The notes beneath the pieces are model-generated. The model did no database searches. It was given only the letters and a program-made list of their open reading frames with translations, and was not told the DNA's origin. A stretch of DNA of 13,163 nucleotides from Spirochaetaceae bacterium (GTDB lineage Bacteria; Spirochaetota; Spirochaetia; Treponematales; Breznakiellaceae), in the NCBI GenBank assembly GCA_031255115.1, contig JAIRTD010000264.1:1-13163 (forward strand), in the 5' to 3' direction. Shown here in pieces: positions 1 through 8,165 of the stretch. Each line of letters opens with the position of its first letter. The first letter of the stretch is position 1. A program made the position numbers and the translations under genes.

Positions 1-1493
1 TGTTTGGTAAGAAAATTCCCGCCCTCCTGTTCGGCTTCATGCTGGTTTTATCGCTTTTTGTATCCTGTACCAAGGCTGACGGCCCCGAGGGGGAACTGCG
101 TTTTGGCCTTACTACCGAGCCTGAAAGCTTTGATCCAATTGATCCTTCCAACACCGCCGACGGCAGGAGCATACTTTTTAACGTGTTTGAGGGTCTGGTA
201 AAGCCTGATACTGATGGAAACTGTATTCCCGCGGTGGCGGAATCCTATACCATCGAAGAAAACGGCCTTGTATACGGTTTTACCATCAGGCAGGGTCTGG
301 TGTTCCACGACGGGAGCCCGGTAAAGGCCTCGGATGCGGTTTTTACCATTGAAGAGGCGATTAAGGCGGGCTTTCCCGGTTTTGCCCAGATAGCCTCGGT
401 TACCGCCCAGGGTGAACGGGAGCTGCGGGTCTTGCTCAAGGTGCCTGATCCTGACTTTCTCCCCTATCTTACTATTGGCGTGGTTCCGGCGGAAAATCCT
501 GACCGGGAAAAAAATCCTGTCGGGACCGGTCCCTTTGCCATAACCAGTTACGCGGCCCAGCGGAATCTGGTTCTCGAAAAAAATCCCCGGTACTGGCAGG
601 AGGGTTATCCTAAACTTGACAAGGTAACCATTGTGTTCCTTGCTGATTCGGACGCCCTGCTCCTTGCCCTCCAGGGGGGGAATATAGACGGCGCGACCAT
701 AACCGGTTCTCTGGTGCAGCAGCTTAATCCTGAAAGTTTTGATATATTTCCCAATCCTTCCAACACCGTGCAGCTTTTGGCTCTGAACAACGCGGTAAAG
801 CCTCTGGACGACCCCAGGGTGCGCAGGGCCCTTAACTATGCCGTCGATATACCGCAAATTATCGCCGCGGCGTTTTACGGCAGGGGCGAGCCTTCGGGAA
901 GTCCCCTTATTCCGGGTCTTTCGGATTACTACGAAGAAAGTCTTAAAAATCCCTATCCTGCCGATCTTAACCGGGCCAGGGAGCTTCTTGCCGAGGCGGG
1001 GTATACCGGAGGCTTTGCTCTGGAAATCACGGTGCCTTCAAACTATACTATGCATATGGACACAGCCCAGGTCATTGTTAATCAGCTTTCCCAGGCAGGC
1101 GTTGACGCTTCTATTAAACTGGTTGACTGGCCAACCTGGCTTTCCGAAACATACCGGGCGAGGAATTACCAGGCTACGATTATTTCTCTTGACGCCAACA
1201 ACGCGTCGCCACGGAGTTTTCTTTCCCGCTATCTTTCTGATTCGGGAAGTAATTTTCTTAATTATAAAAGCGAGGCCTTTGACAGGGCCTATGGCGCGGC
1301 GCAGACCGAAACTGACGGCAAGAAGCGCATTGAGCTTTACCGGGAAGCGCAGAAACTCATATCCGGCGACGCCGCTTCGGTGTACATTCAGGATATACTG
1401 GGCTTCCGCGCCTTTCCCAAGGGACGTTTTGCGGGGACGCGAAATTATCCCCTCTATGTAGAGGACTTCTCCGCCATATACCGGATCAAATAG
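1..1493 (+). CDS. Peptide-type ABC transporter substrate-binding lipoprotein (SBP family 5, OppA/DppA-like), start codon clipped by one base
   Basis: This is the extracytoplasmic binding protein of the importer encoded just downstream; it should capture oligopeptides, dipeptides or a similar solute at the outer face of the inner membrane. The frame is open from base 1, which begins with 'tg' followed by Phe-Gly-Lys-Lys, so the true ATG (or GTG/TTG) starts one base before the window. The ATG at 39 is internal: starting there would remove the KK n-region of a clear lipoprotein signal peptide. With the missing base the protein is 497 aa. A hydrophobic stretch leads to L-F-V-S-C, with Cys23 the lipidated residue. 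The early PESFDP segment followed by NVFEGLV and the GLVFHDGSPV-ASD block are typical of SBP_bac_5. The length is slightly below the usual 500-550 aa. The stop lies two bases before the first permease. Family is sure; the substrate cannot be read from sequence. Confidence 0.93.
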   Translation, partial: FGKKIPALLFGFMLVLSLFVSCTKADGPEGELRFGLTTEPESFDPIDPSNTADGRSILFNVFEGLVKPDTDGNCIPAVAESYTIEENGLVYGFTIRQGLVFHDGSPVKASDAVFTIEEAIKAGFPGFAQIASVTAQGERELRVLLKVPDPDFLPYLTIGVVPAENPDREKNPVGTGPFAITSYAAQRNLVLEKNPRYWQEGYPKLDKVTIVFLADSDALLLALQGGNIDGATITGSLVQQLNPESFDIFPNPSNTVQLLALNNAVKPLDDPRVRRALNYAVDIPQIIAAAFYGRGEPSGSPLIPGLSDYYEESLKNPYPADLNRARELLAEAGYTGGFALEITVPSNYTMHMDTAQVIVNQLSQAGVDASIKLVDWPTWLSETYRARNYQATIISLDANNASPRSFLSRYLSDSGSNFLNYKSEAFDRAYGAAQTETDGKKRIELYREAQKLISGDAASVYIQDILGFRAFPKGRFAGTRNYPLYVEDFSAIYRIK

Positions 1494-1495
1494 GA

Positions 1496-2440
1496 ATGCG
1501 TTTTATAGCGAAACGGCTCTGCGTAACCCTTATTACCCTGGTTCTCGTTTCGCTCTTTACCTTTGCGGCCTTTACCCTTATTCCGGGGGATCCCGCTGCG
1601 TTGATTTTGGGAACCGAGGGAACCGAGGAGCAGCTTGCCGCCCTGAGGCTGGAGATGGGGCTGGACAGGAGTTTTGCCGAGCGCTACTTTTCCTGGCTCA
1701 GGGGTTTTTTGACCGGAAAGCTGGGGAACTCGGTGCGTTTCCGGGGAGAGGCCATAGCCGCTATGATACTGGAGCGGCTTCCGGTAACGGCGGCGCTGGC
1801 TTCCCTCGCCCTTGTCTTTATTTTTCTTATCGCGTTTCCGCTTTCCCTTGCCGGGATACGCCGGGGAGGGTCCCTGTCAGACAGGGCCGTGCATACCCTT
1901 ACCGCCTTAAATATTTCTTTTCCCGCTTTCTTTCTCGGCATACTCTTTATCTGGATATTCGGCGTTATTCTGCGCTTTTTTATTCCCGGCGCCTATGTTG
2001 ATTACCGGGAGGATCCGGGGGCCTTTTTTCTGTATCTGGTGTTTCCGGCCCTGGCAATAGCCATACCCAACGCGGCCATACTGGTTAAATTCCTCAGGAC
2101 TTCTATAGAAAAAGAACTCAGGTCCCTGTACGCCCGCACGGCCTACAGCAAGGGCGCTTCGCCTAACGGCGTGCTCTTTCGCCATGTGTTTAAGAACGCC
2201 GTTATACCTTCGGTAACGCTCCTTGGCATGATAGTCGGAGAGGTTTTTTCGGGAAGCATTATCATCGAGCAGGTTTTTACCATACCCGGCATAGGGAGGC
2301 TTCTTATCGCGTCAATCAATTCCAGGGATTACCAGCTTATCGCCACACTGGTGGTGTATATAAGTTTTATCGTGGTGTTGGCAAATACACTGGCCGATAT
2401 AGCCATACAGATTATTGATCCCCGCATACGGGTACACTGA
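1496..2440 (+). CDS. Peptide-type ABC transporter permease, OppB/DppB-like
   Basis: This is one of two inner-membrane subunits forming the translocation pore. The 314-aa protein starts with a hydrophobic helix (about residues 8-30), followed by a short periplasmic segment with the family's GDP at residues 31-33 and a GLDRS-F-RY segment. Five more membrane segments follow at roughly 97-120, 137-163, 175-198, 236-258 and 281-305. The EAA-type loop that docks on the ATPases is at about 217-238 (SKGASPNGVLFRHVFKNA). After it comes the FTIPGIGRLL motif typical of OppB/DppB. The ATG is two bases after the preceding stop, with only a weak upstream purine run, so translation is probably coupled. The stop overlaps the next start by one base (TGATG). 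Length and motifs are normal for the family; dipeptide, oligopeptide or nickel-type substrates cannot be told apart. Confidence 0.93.
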   Translation: MRFIAKRLCVTLITLVLVSLFTFAAFTLIPGDPAALILGTEGTEEQLAALRLEMGLDRSFAERYFSWLRGFLTGKLGNSVRFRGEAIAAMILERLPVTAALASLALVFIFLIAFPLSLAGIRRGGSLSDRAVHTLTALNISFPAFFLGILFIWIFGVILRFFIPGAYVDYREDPGAFFLYLVFPALAIAIPNAAILVKFLRTSIEKELRSLYARTAYSKGASPNGVLFRHVFKNAVIPSVTLLGMIVGEVFSGSIIIEQVFTIPGIGRLLIASINSRDYQLIATLVVYISFIVVLANTLADIAIQIIDPRIRVH

Positions 2441-3240
2441 TGCGTAGAAACGGCGATTTCCGGACAGGCGCTGTTCTGGCCCTTGTCGTTCTTGTTCTTT
2501 CTCTGGTCAGTGTTTTTTATCTTCCGTACGGGTATAACGAGATGGTTCCTGAAGACCGTTTTCTCTCCCCCCGCGCGGCCCATCTTATGGGGACGGATAA
2601 TTTTGGCAGGGATGTTTTTTCCCGGGTGATGGCGGGGGGGCGTTATACCATTACCACCGCCCTCCTTACCGTGGCGGGAGCGGCCCTTGCCGGGTCCTCG
2701 CTGGGGCTTTTTTCGGGCTATGCGGGCGGGCTCATCGACGAGTGCGTTATGCGCATTATGGACACGGTAAGTTCTTTTCCCGGCATACTCCTGGCGCTGA
2801 TGATGGTTTCGCTCCTTAAAAACGGGCCCTTTACCCTGACTTCCGCCCTCCTCATACTCTTTGTCCCCAGCTTTACCCGTATCATGAGAAGCGGCGTGCT
2901 TGAGTACAAGAACCGGGACTTTGTGCTCCTTGCCCGTATATGGGGAATCACGACGCCGCGGCTTGTCTTTTTTCATATACTGCCCAACCTGCTCCCCTCG
3001 CTGCTTTCGGCTTCGGTTCTGGGGCTTTCCAACGCCATACTCGCCGAGGCCACCATGAGTTACCTTGGTCTGGGCATACAGCCGCCTCTGCCAAGCTGGG
3101 GGCGCATGCTTTCAGAATCACAGAATTTTCTTTTTAACGCGCCCTGGTGCGCCCTTGCTCCGGGCGTTATGATCATGATTACGGTCCTTGCCTTTCACTA
3201 TCTGGGCGAAGGTCTGCGGCGACGGTATTATCGGGGATGA
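2440..3240 (+). CDS. Peptide-type ABC transporter permease, OppC/DppC-like
   Basis: This is the second pore subunit, partner of the OppB-like permease. The protein has 266 aa, somewhat shorter than the usual 280-310, mainly because the N-terminal cytoplasmic tail and first periplasmic loop are brief. It has a first membrane helix at about residues 10-28, the family hallmark GTDNFGRDVFSR at 51-62, and an EAA-type loop at about 165-185 (ARIWG then HILPNLLP). The conserved YLGLGIQPP-PSWG block is at 208-221. The ending GEGLRRR is also typical (family form 'GD-LRD-LDPR', here shortened). Its ATG shares one base with the preceding stop, and its TGA is embedded in the ATGA that starts the first ATPase gene. 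That places it firmly inside one translationally coupled operon. Confidence 0.93.
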   Translation: MRRNGDFRTGAVLALVVLVLSLVSVFYLPYGYNEMVPEDRFLSPRAAHLMGTDNFGRDVFSRVMAGGRYTITTALLTVAGAALAGSSLGLFSGYAGGLIDECVMRIMDTVSSFPGILLALMMVSLLKNGPFTLTSALLILFVPSFTRIMRSGVLEYKNRDFVLLARIWGITTPRLVFFHILPNLLPSLLSASVLGLSNAILAEATMSYLGLGIQPPLPSWGRMLSESQNFLFNAPWCALAPGVMIMITVLAFHYLGEGLRRRYYRG

Positions 3241-4235
3241 CCATGGAAACGCTGCTTGATATACGGAACCTTTCGATAGGCGTCAATATAGAAGGTTCCT
3301 GGCTTCCGGCTGTTTTGGATATCAGCTTTACGGTCTATAAAGGAGAAGTACTCGGCATCGTGGGGGAATCCGGCTGCGGAAAAAGCCTCACCGCCCTTTC
3401 CATACCGGGCCTGCTTCCGCGGGGCGCGAGGCGGCAGAACGGCGCCATATATTTTGAAGGAAGGGACCTTGCCGGTCTTGATGAAGAAGAACTCCGTCCG
3501 CTGCGGGGCAGCAAAATTTCCATGGTTTTTCAGGAGCCCCTTCCTTCGCTTAATCCCCTTATGAGCGCCGGAAGGCAAATCGCCGAAACCCTGGAACTCC
3601 ACGGCGAAAAGGACAACAACCGGGAAAAAGTCATCGCGCTTATGGGCCGGCTTGGGCTTCCTGAGCCTGAAAAGCTCATCAACGCCTATCCCCATCAGCT
3701 TTCCGGTGGCATGTGTCAGCGGGTCATGCTGGCCCTGGCCCTGATAAGCGGGCCCAGGCTGCTTATCGCCGACGAGCCCACTACCGCCCTGGACCAGAAT
3801 ACCGGAGAGCAGATACTCAGCCTCATTTCCGGCGTTACCAGGGAAGGGACCAGTTCGGCGCTGCTTATCTCCCATGATCTTTCGGTCATACAGAGCGTCT
3901 GTTCCAGAGTTCTGGTCATGTACTCAGGAAGAATTGTTGAAGAAGGGCCTGTCGAGGCGGTGTTTTCCCGGCCGGCCCATGAGTATACCCGGCTGCTCCT
4001 TGGGGCTATACCGGACCGGAAACGGAAGGGGCAGCGGCTTGCGGGCATTCCCGGCAGGGTTCCTTCTATCGCGGAAAGGCCCGCCGGCTGTCCTTTTAAC
4101 AAACGCTGCCCAAGCGCCCAGGACCTTTGTTCCGTTGCGTTCCCCGCAAAAAGACGCGCCAAGGCCCTTTCGGAAGACGCTCAAGGCGGAGAACACAGTT
4201 CCCGCTGCGTGCTTTACCCCGGGGAGGAAGTCTGA
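3237..4235 (+). CDS. Peptide-type ABC transporter ATPase, OppD/DppD-like
   Basis: This ATP-hydrolysing subunit drives import. I chose the ATG at 3237 because it makes an ATGA overlap with the permease stop and gives 332 aa (M-T-M-E-T-L-L-D-I-R); the ATG at 3243 is an alternative. The longer reading from 3147 only adds an out-of-frame shadow of the permease. Visible elements are Walker A GESGCGKS (43-50), Q-loop Gln99, signature LSGGM (155-159), Walker B LLIADE (175-180) and switch His213. The signature continues C-Q-R rather than the usual R-Q-R. The C-terminal oligopeptide-transporter extension is complete, with the Cys cluster C285-P-F-N-K-R-C291 and C298. In this family that cluster is a suspected Fe-S site, ending with a further Cys near the C-terminus (C324 here). 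All catalytic residues are present. Confidence 0.94.
   Translation: MTMETLLDIRNLSIGVNIEGSWLPAVLDISFTVYKGEVLGIVGESGCGKSLTALSIPGLLPRGARRQNGAIYFEGRDLAGLDEEELRPLRGSKISMVFQEPLPSLNPLMSAGRQIAETLELHGEKDNNREKVIALMGRLGLPEPEKLINAYPHQLSGGMCQRVMLALALISGPRLLIADEPTTALDQNTGEQILSLISGVTREGTSSALLISHDLSVIQSVCSRVLVMYSGRIVEEGPVEAVFSRPAHEYTRLLLGAIPDRKRKGQRLAGIPGRVPSIAERPAGCPFNKRCPSAQDLCSVAFPAKRRAKALSEDAQGGEHSSRCVLYPGEEV
4221..4230 (+). promoter_or_regulatory. Shine-Dalgarno of the second ATPase gene
   Basis: A strong purine run with GGAGG at 4223-4227 lies seven bases before the ATG at 4235. It fixes the start of the short ATPase. An in-frame ATG at 4127 also exists, but the extra 36 residues it would add are Arg-rich and overlap the end of the preceding gene. 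This is the best Shine-Dalgarno sequence inside the operon. Confidence 0.75.
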
Positions 4236-4954
4236 TGGCTGTTCCGCTTCTTTCGGTGCAAAAGCTCTCCTTTGCCTATATGGGCCGGCATTTGGGCCCC
4301 CTGGGAAAAAGGACCGTAAAGCCGGTACTCAACGATATTAACTTTGAAATACAGGAAGGAGAGATCTTCGGCCTGGTGGGAGAATCCGGCACGGGAAAGA
4401 GTACGCTTGGAAAATGCATACTCGGCCTCCTTGAGTATAAAGGGGATATTTTTATAGACGGCATACGGCAGGGGTCCGGCCGCAAAGCTGGACAGAGGAA
4501 GCTCCTTGCCGCCAAGGTCCAGGGGGTGTTTCAGGACCCCGGCGCTTCCCTTAATCCGGTCATGTCCATGGGCTGGCTCCTCGAAGAACCCCTCAGGGCC
4601 TGCGGCGTGCACAACAAGGCGGAACGGGAGAGGCGCGTTGACGAAACCCTTGAACTGGTTGGGCTTGACGGCTCGATAAAGAAACGCCGGGCCGACGAAC
4701 TTTCGAGCGGCCAGAAGCAGCGGGTATGTATAGGCTGCGCCCTTACCTTTCGCCCACGCCTCATCATAGCGGACGAGGCGGTAAGTTCCCTCGATGTCTC
4801 GGCCGGAGCCCAAATATTGAACCTCTTTAGCGAGCTCCGGGAAAAGCTGGGCCTCGCGCTGCTCTTTATTTCGCATAACCTCGGCGCGGTGCAGTATCTG
4901 GCCGACCGGGGCGCAAGGCTCGCCGCCGGAAAACTGACCGACTGGGGCCTGTAA
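4235..4954 (+). CDS. Peptide-type ABC transporter ATPase, OppF/DppF-like, short form
   Basis: This is the second nucleotide-binding subunit of the importer and probably pairs with the OppD-like ATPase. The start at 4235 overlaps the previous stop (TGATG) and has a good Shine-Dalgarno sequence. The product is 239 aa, against roughly 300-330 for standard OppF/DppF. It carries Walker A GESGTGKS (49-56), Q-loop Gln100 in FQDP, and switch His214. Two core motifs deviate: the signature is LSSGQ (156-160) followed by KQRVCIGCA, where most relatives have LSGGQ-QRV-IARA, and Walker B ends in D-E-A (180-182) rather than D-E-P. The protein stops soon after the H-loop, so the regulatory C-terminal domain and Cys cluster seen in its partner are absent. 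No frameshift is visible; the reading frame ends cleanly at TAA. It looks functional but diverged. Confidence 0.9.
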   Translation: MAVPLLSVQKLSFAYMGRHLGPLGKRTVKPVLNDINFEIQEGEIFGLVGESGTGKSTLGKCILGLLEYKGDIFIDGIRQGSGRKAGQRKLLAAKVQGVFQDPGASLNPVMSMGWLLEEPLRACGVHNKAERERRVDETLELVGLDGSIKKRRADELSSGQKQRVCIGCALTFRPRLIIADEAVSSLDVSAGAQILNLFSELREKLGLALLFISHNLGAVQYLADRGARLAAGKLTDWGL

Positions 4955-4975
4955 AGAGCCTGAAGGCGGCAGGTA

Positions 4976-5002
4976 GATTATAGGCCAGGTATGATTATAG
5001 GC
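4976..5002 (+). repeat. Short direct repeat GATTATAGGC x2
   Basis: The ten bases GATTATAGGC occur at 4976-4985 and again at 4993-5002, a 17-base period with a 7-base spacer. I see the repeat directly. It does not match the inverted-arm layout of a dif/Xer site, and its role is unknown; chance is possible at this length. Confidence 0.5.
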
Positions 5003-5045
5003 AGCAAACACAATGAAAGCGCAGGAGTCGGCTATCCAAGGGCGG

Positions 5046-5066
5046 CTCCCGTACTTTCGCACGGAG
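5046..5066 (-). terminator. Bulged hairpin with GAAA loop, possible 3'-end structure
   Basis: Read on the minus strand, arms CTCCGTGC and GTACGGGAG form an eight-pair stem with one bulged G, one G-T wobble and a GAAA tetraloop. It lies 34 bases beyond the stop of the AI-2E gene. No T-run follows, so it is not a textbook intrinsic terminator; it may instead protect a 3' end. A second, weaker hairpin (GGAAA / TTTCC, 5075-5090) lies between it and the stop. Confidence 0.3.
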
Positions 5067-5099
5067 AGGGCAGAGGAAAGTATTATTTCCCCATAGCGT

Positions 5100-6188
5100 T
5101 CATGCGGCTCCGGCTATTTTGTGTTCGCTTAAAAAGAGGTCGAGAACGGTAAGGAAGAGCGCCACCAGCACTGGCCCCAGTATGAGGCCGTTAAAGCCGA
5201 AAGCCATAATGCCGCCGAGTATGGCGAAGAAGATCACCAGTGGATGAAGTTTGATGCGGTCATGGAGAAACAGGGGTCTGAGAAAATTATCCATAACCGA
5301 AACGGTCAGGGCACAGACTGCCATAAAGATAAGGCCGCCGGCAATATCGCCTGATACAATCCGTACTATACCCAGGGGTATCCAGACTGCGCCTGCGCCG
5401 AGCATGGGGATAAAGGCGCAGATCAGGATAAGCACGCTGAATACGAGGGCGCCTCTTATATGGAAGATCAAAAAGATTACAAAGGCCGAGCTTGCCTGTA
5501 TGGCGGCAACGATGAAGTAGCCAAAAAAGAGACTCCTCGCCATTTCTTTGAATTTGCCGACAAGCTGGTCAAGGTAATCGCTCCGTATGGGAATGGTGTG
5601 GAGTACCAGACGGCCGAGATAGGCGCCGTCAAGGAAAAAGAAAAAGAGGCAGAAAACCATAAAGGCGATGTTAAGGGAAAACAGGCCCACGGTACGGAAG
5701 GCGCCGGTCCCTGACTGCAGAATGCGTTGTATGCCGCCCGAAAGGGAAGAAATAATCTCGTTCTGGATTGTCGTGGTATCAAGGGACAACTGGCCCCCGG
5801 AGACAGTGCGGACCAGCGAGACAAAATCTTCTATGGCTTCTTTTAGCGCGTCGGGGTTTTCCCGGAACAGGTCGCGGAGGGAAACGAGCAGGTCCCGCAG
5901 TTGATAAAAAAGCTGGACGCCCAAAAAGCCAAGGGGAAGGAGAATCAATATCACGATTCCCAGGGCAAAAAGCGCCGCCCAGAAAACCCTTAATATTCTG
6001 GCCCGGATTTTTGTTCCGGTGAGGTTTCTTACCATGCGGCTATGCAGGGGTTTTATCAATATGTAGAACAGGGTGGCCCAGAGGAACACCGAAAAGAAGG
6101 GGGCAAAAATCCTGCATACCAGGATAAAGAGCATAGACAGTATCAGGATAAATATCCAGTTCTGTATGTTTTTTGGTTTGGGTATCAT
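5100..6188 (-). CDS. AI-2E family (PerM/YdiK/TqsA-like) polytopic membrane protein
   Basis: This inner-membrane protein has 362 aa. Members of the family have been linked to autoinducer-2 export, ion/proton antiport and permease-like roles, so the transported substrate cannot be assigned. It opens with two hydrophobic segments (about 11-47) and a third at 70-96. A hydrophilic domain (about 97-165) follows, then membrane segments around 166-187, 222-243, 248-277, 283-297 and 316-350. Family signatures are clear: I-P-M-L-G at 260-264 and V-W-I-P-L-G at 268-273, then D300-N-F-L-R-P and HPLVIFFAILGG at 315-326 running into F-G-F-N-G-L-I-L-G-P (330-339). A GGAGG lies three bases before the ATG, and the ATG overlaps the upstream TPR gene's stop (ATGA), so the two are translated together. 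Length and motif order are normal. Confidence 0.92.
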   Translation of the reverse strand: MIPKPKNIQNWIFILILSMLFILVCRIFAPFFSVFLWATLFYILIKPLHSRMVRNLTGTKIRARILRVFWAALFALGIVILILLPLGFLGVQLFYQLRDLLVSLRDLFRENPDALKEAIEDFVSLVRTVSGGQLSLDTTTIQNEIISSLSGGIQRILQSGTGAFRTVGLFSLNIAFMVFCLFFFFLDGAYLGRLVLHTIPIRSDYLDQLVGKFKEMARSLFFGYFIVAAIQASSAFVIFLIFHIRGALVFSVLILICAFIPMLGAGAVWIPLGIVRIVSGDIAGGLIFMAVCALTVSVMDNFLRPLFLHDRIKLHPLVIFFAILGGIMAFGFNGLILGPVLVALFLTVLDLFLSEHKIAGAA

Positions 6189-8155
6189 AATCCTCCGAGG
6201 ATGCGTTCCGCCTCCGCCTTGCGTTCATAATTGGGATTGCGTCTTAAAAGATCCTGGAGATAGCGCTTGGCCTGTTCTCCGTCTCCAAGGCTTGCATAGG
6301 TCTTGCCCAGTTCCATGACGGCGTCCCAGTTATTGCTCTCTATTCTTACTACGGCAAGATACGCGTCCTTTGCGGCGTTGAGATTTCCCGCCCCTACATA
6401 GGCCCTGGCAAGGTTCACTCTGACTGTAACATTGCTGGATTCCCTGGACAGGGCTTTTTCATAGTGCTCTACGCTCCGCGTCCAGTCCTCTTTTTTGGCA
6501 TAGGCCGCGCCGAGGTTGTTGTTTACCTCAAAGGAAGTGGCGTCAACGCTGTAGGCTTCGTTAAGAAAGGCCAGGGCCTGATCGGGAAAATCGTTTTCGA
6601 GGTAGAGGCGGCCGAGGTTGATGCGGGGGCGGAGATAGCTTTTATCCAGAGAAGCGGCCCGGGTATAACTGGCTATGGCGCCGTTATTGTCGCCCGCGTC
6701 CTCCGCGGCAAGACCCAGGGTATAGGCATATACCGCGTTGGAAGGAGACGCTTCCACGGCCCTCCGGGCGTAGTTCAGGGCGTCGCCTTTTTTCTCCAGG
6801 GCGATTTTAACTACCGCCATATTGTAATTGGTCTGGCCGTCATTCGGGGCGGCCTCAAGGGCCCTGGTAAAGGAATTTTCCGCTCCCTGATAATCACCGG
6901 CGGCGCTCTGGGCCGCTCCCAGTTCGCGCAGTGAGGCCAGGTCGTTGGGCGTATACTGAAGGGTCCTGGTAAAGGCATTAACAGAAGAAGCAAAGTCGTT
7001 TTTCGCGTAGAGTATGCGGCCTATCTCCCTCCAGGCAATCGCGTAATCGGCTTTTATCGCCACCGCCTGCCTGTAGGCGTTAAGGGCCTCATCCTGGCGG
7101 CCCAGCGCCCTGAGGGTTCCGCCAAGATTATACCATGCCGGTTCAAAATCCCTCTTGAGATGGGTGGTGGTCTCAAAGGTTTGCCTGGCGTCGGCAAATT
7201 TGCGGGCGTTAAAATACACCCGTCCAAGTTCAAAGGAATACATGTAGTTGTTCGGGTCAAGACGCACCGCTTCTTTAAGTTCGACGGCGGCATTGTCCCA
7301 CTGCTGTAAATCCCGGTTTATTCTTCCCAGGGTATAATGGGGAAGGGCCTGGCCCGGATCCCTCTGGACAGCGTCTCTGGAATAGGAAATGGATTCGTTA
7401 AGGAGTTCCCCGCTTTCGGGGCGGCTGGGATTACTGGCATAGCTTTCATAATAGGCGTCGCCTATTTCCGCATATTTCTGGGCCCCAAAACGGGGTTCGC
7501 CGGGAGGCAGCCTTGAGACCGCTTCGGTAAAGGCCTCGGCGGCCTGTGGATAGTTGTTCCGTTCAAGGGCGGCGCGGCCCTGGGAAACAAGGTCATTAAC
7601 CGCCCGCATCTGGGCCTGTACTTCCTGGGATTTTCTTGCCAGTTCAGCTTCTTCGGCCCGGCGGCGTTCCGCAAGAGCCTCCTGGGCCGCCCGGCGTTCG
7701 GCCTCGGCGGAAGCTCTGGCAGCCTCGGCAGCGGCTCGGGCGGCTTCGGCCTCACGGGCGGCTTCGCTTAACGCCTGCCCGCCAAAGCCCCCGGCTGAAG
7801 CGCCGCCTCCCCCGCCCTGGGGAAGCCGGGATACGGCATCCTTAAAAGCCTCAGCCGCCGCGACAAGGGAAGCGTCGCCGGAAGTTTCGGTCCGGCCCGC
7901 GGCTATGGCCTGGTCCCGCAAGGCCCTGGCTTCGGCGTCTTCCGCGTCCTCTATAAGAAGCCGGTCAAGAAGGTCCAGGGCCCGCTGGTATTCGCCCTGG
8001 GCTATATAATCCCCGGCCAGGGCAAGGGTATTTGCCCGGCTCGATCCACCGGCGCTCCTGTCCCGCTGCCTCCCCAGGAAAAAAAACAAAACACCGGCAA
8101 TAAGCAAAACCGCGCCCGCAACGCCGGCAATAATAACAATCTTTTTTCTGTCCAT
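6185..8155 (-). CDS. Membrane-anchored TPR protein with coiled-coil segment
   Basis: This 656-aa protein is probably a scaffold. Residues 5-27 form a single hydrophobic anchor after K4-K5, and the remainder is likely periplasmic (inferred). Next come a TPR-like pair (about 43-86), a short helix block 99-112, a Gly-rich linker (113-126) and a strongly Ala/Glu/Arg-rich coiled coil (about 128-185). A long TPR array runs from about 186 to 650. Typical units are 'A-W-Y-N-L-G' at 340-345 followed by 'D-E-A-L-N-A-Y' at 355-361, and 'NNLGAAYAKKEDW' near 546-558. The block AAEAF-x-x-AVSRLP occurs twice, at 100-112 and 205-217, flanking the coiled coil. The ATG is preceded by GGGG eight bases upstream, part of which comes from the palindromic repeat that fills the gap to the upstream TPR gene. 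It overlaps the AI-2E gene. I do not recognise a specific function. Confidence 0.88.
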   Translation of the reverse strand: MDRKKIVIIAGVAGAVLLIAGVLFFFLGRQRDRSAGGSSRANTLALAGDYIAQGEYQRALDLLDRLLIEDAEDAEARALRDQAIAAGRTETSGDASLVAAAEAFKDAVSRLPQGGGGGASAGGFGGQALSEAAREAEAARAAAEAARASAEAERRAAQEALAERRRAEEAELARKSQEVQAQMRAVNDLVSQGRAALERNNYPQAAEAFTEAVSRLPPGEPRFGAQKYAEIGDAYYESYASNPSRPESGELLNESISYSRDAVQRDPGQALPHYTLGRINRDLQQWDNAAVELKEAVRLDPNNYMYSFELGRVYFNARKFADARQTFETTTHLKRDFEPAWYNLGGTLRALGRQDEALNAYRQAVAIKADYAIAWREIGRILYAKNDFASSVNAFTRTLQYTPNDLASLRELGAAQSAAGDYQGAENSFTRALEAAPNDGQTNYNMAVVKIALEKKGDALNYARRAVEASPSNAVYAYTLGLAAEDAGDNNGAIASYTRAASLDKSYLRPRINLGRLYLENDFPDQALAFLNEAYSVDATSFEVNNNLGAAYAKKEDWTRSVEHYEKALSRESSNVTVRVNLARAYVGAGNLNAAKDAYLAVVRIESNNWDAVMELGKTYASLGDGEQAKRYLQDLLRRNPNYERKAEAERILGGL

Positions 8156-8165
8156 TACAAATACC

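Larger units (their letters stand above)
4955..5099. other. Convergent intergenic region
   Basis: This 145-base gap separates two converging operons. It contains a 10-base direct repeat and two hairpins, listed separately. No open reading frame with a ribosome-binding site is supported, and no hairpin followed by a run of T is visible on either strand. Transcription from both sides must end here or run into the opposite operon. Confidence 0.6.

Noticed and set aside
39..1493. ATG at 39 as the start of the binding protein
   Set aside because: The frame is open to base 1 and encodes the basic n-region of the lipoprotein signal; the sequence before it implies a start codon whose first base lies just outside the window.
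3147..4235. Longer ATPase reading from 3147
   Set aside because: The first 30 codons are an out-of-frame shadow of the permease C-terminus; the ATGA overlap at 3237 is the natural start.
4127..4954. Longer second ATPase reading from 4127
   Set aside because: The added Arg-rich residues overlap the Cys-domain end of the first ATPase; a strong GGAGG lies before 4235.
4976..5002. dif/Xer recombination site
   Set aside because: The repeat is direct, not inverted, and lacks paired arms around a 6-base centre.
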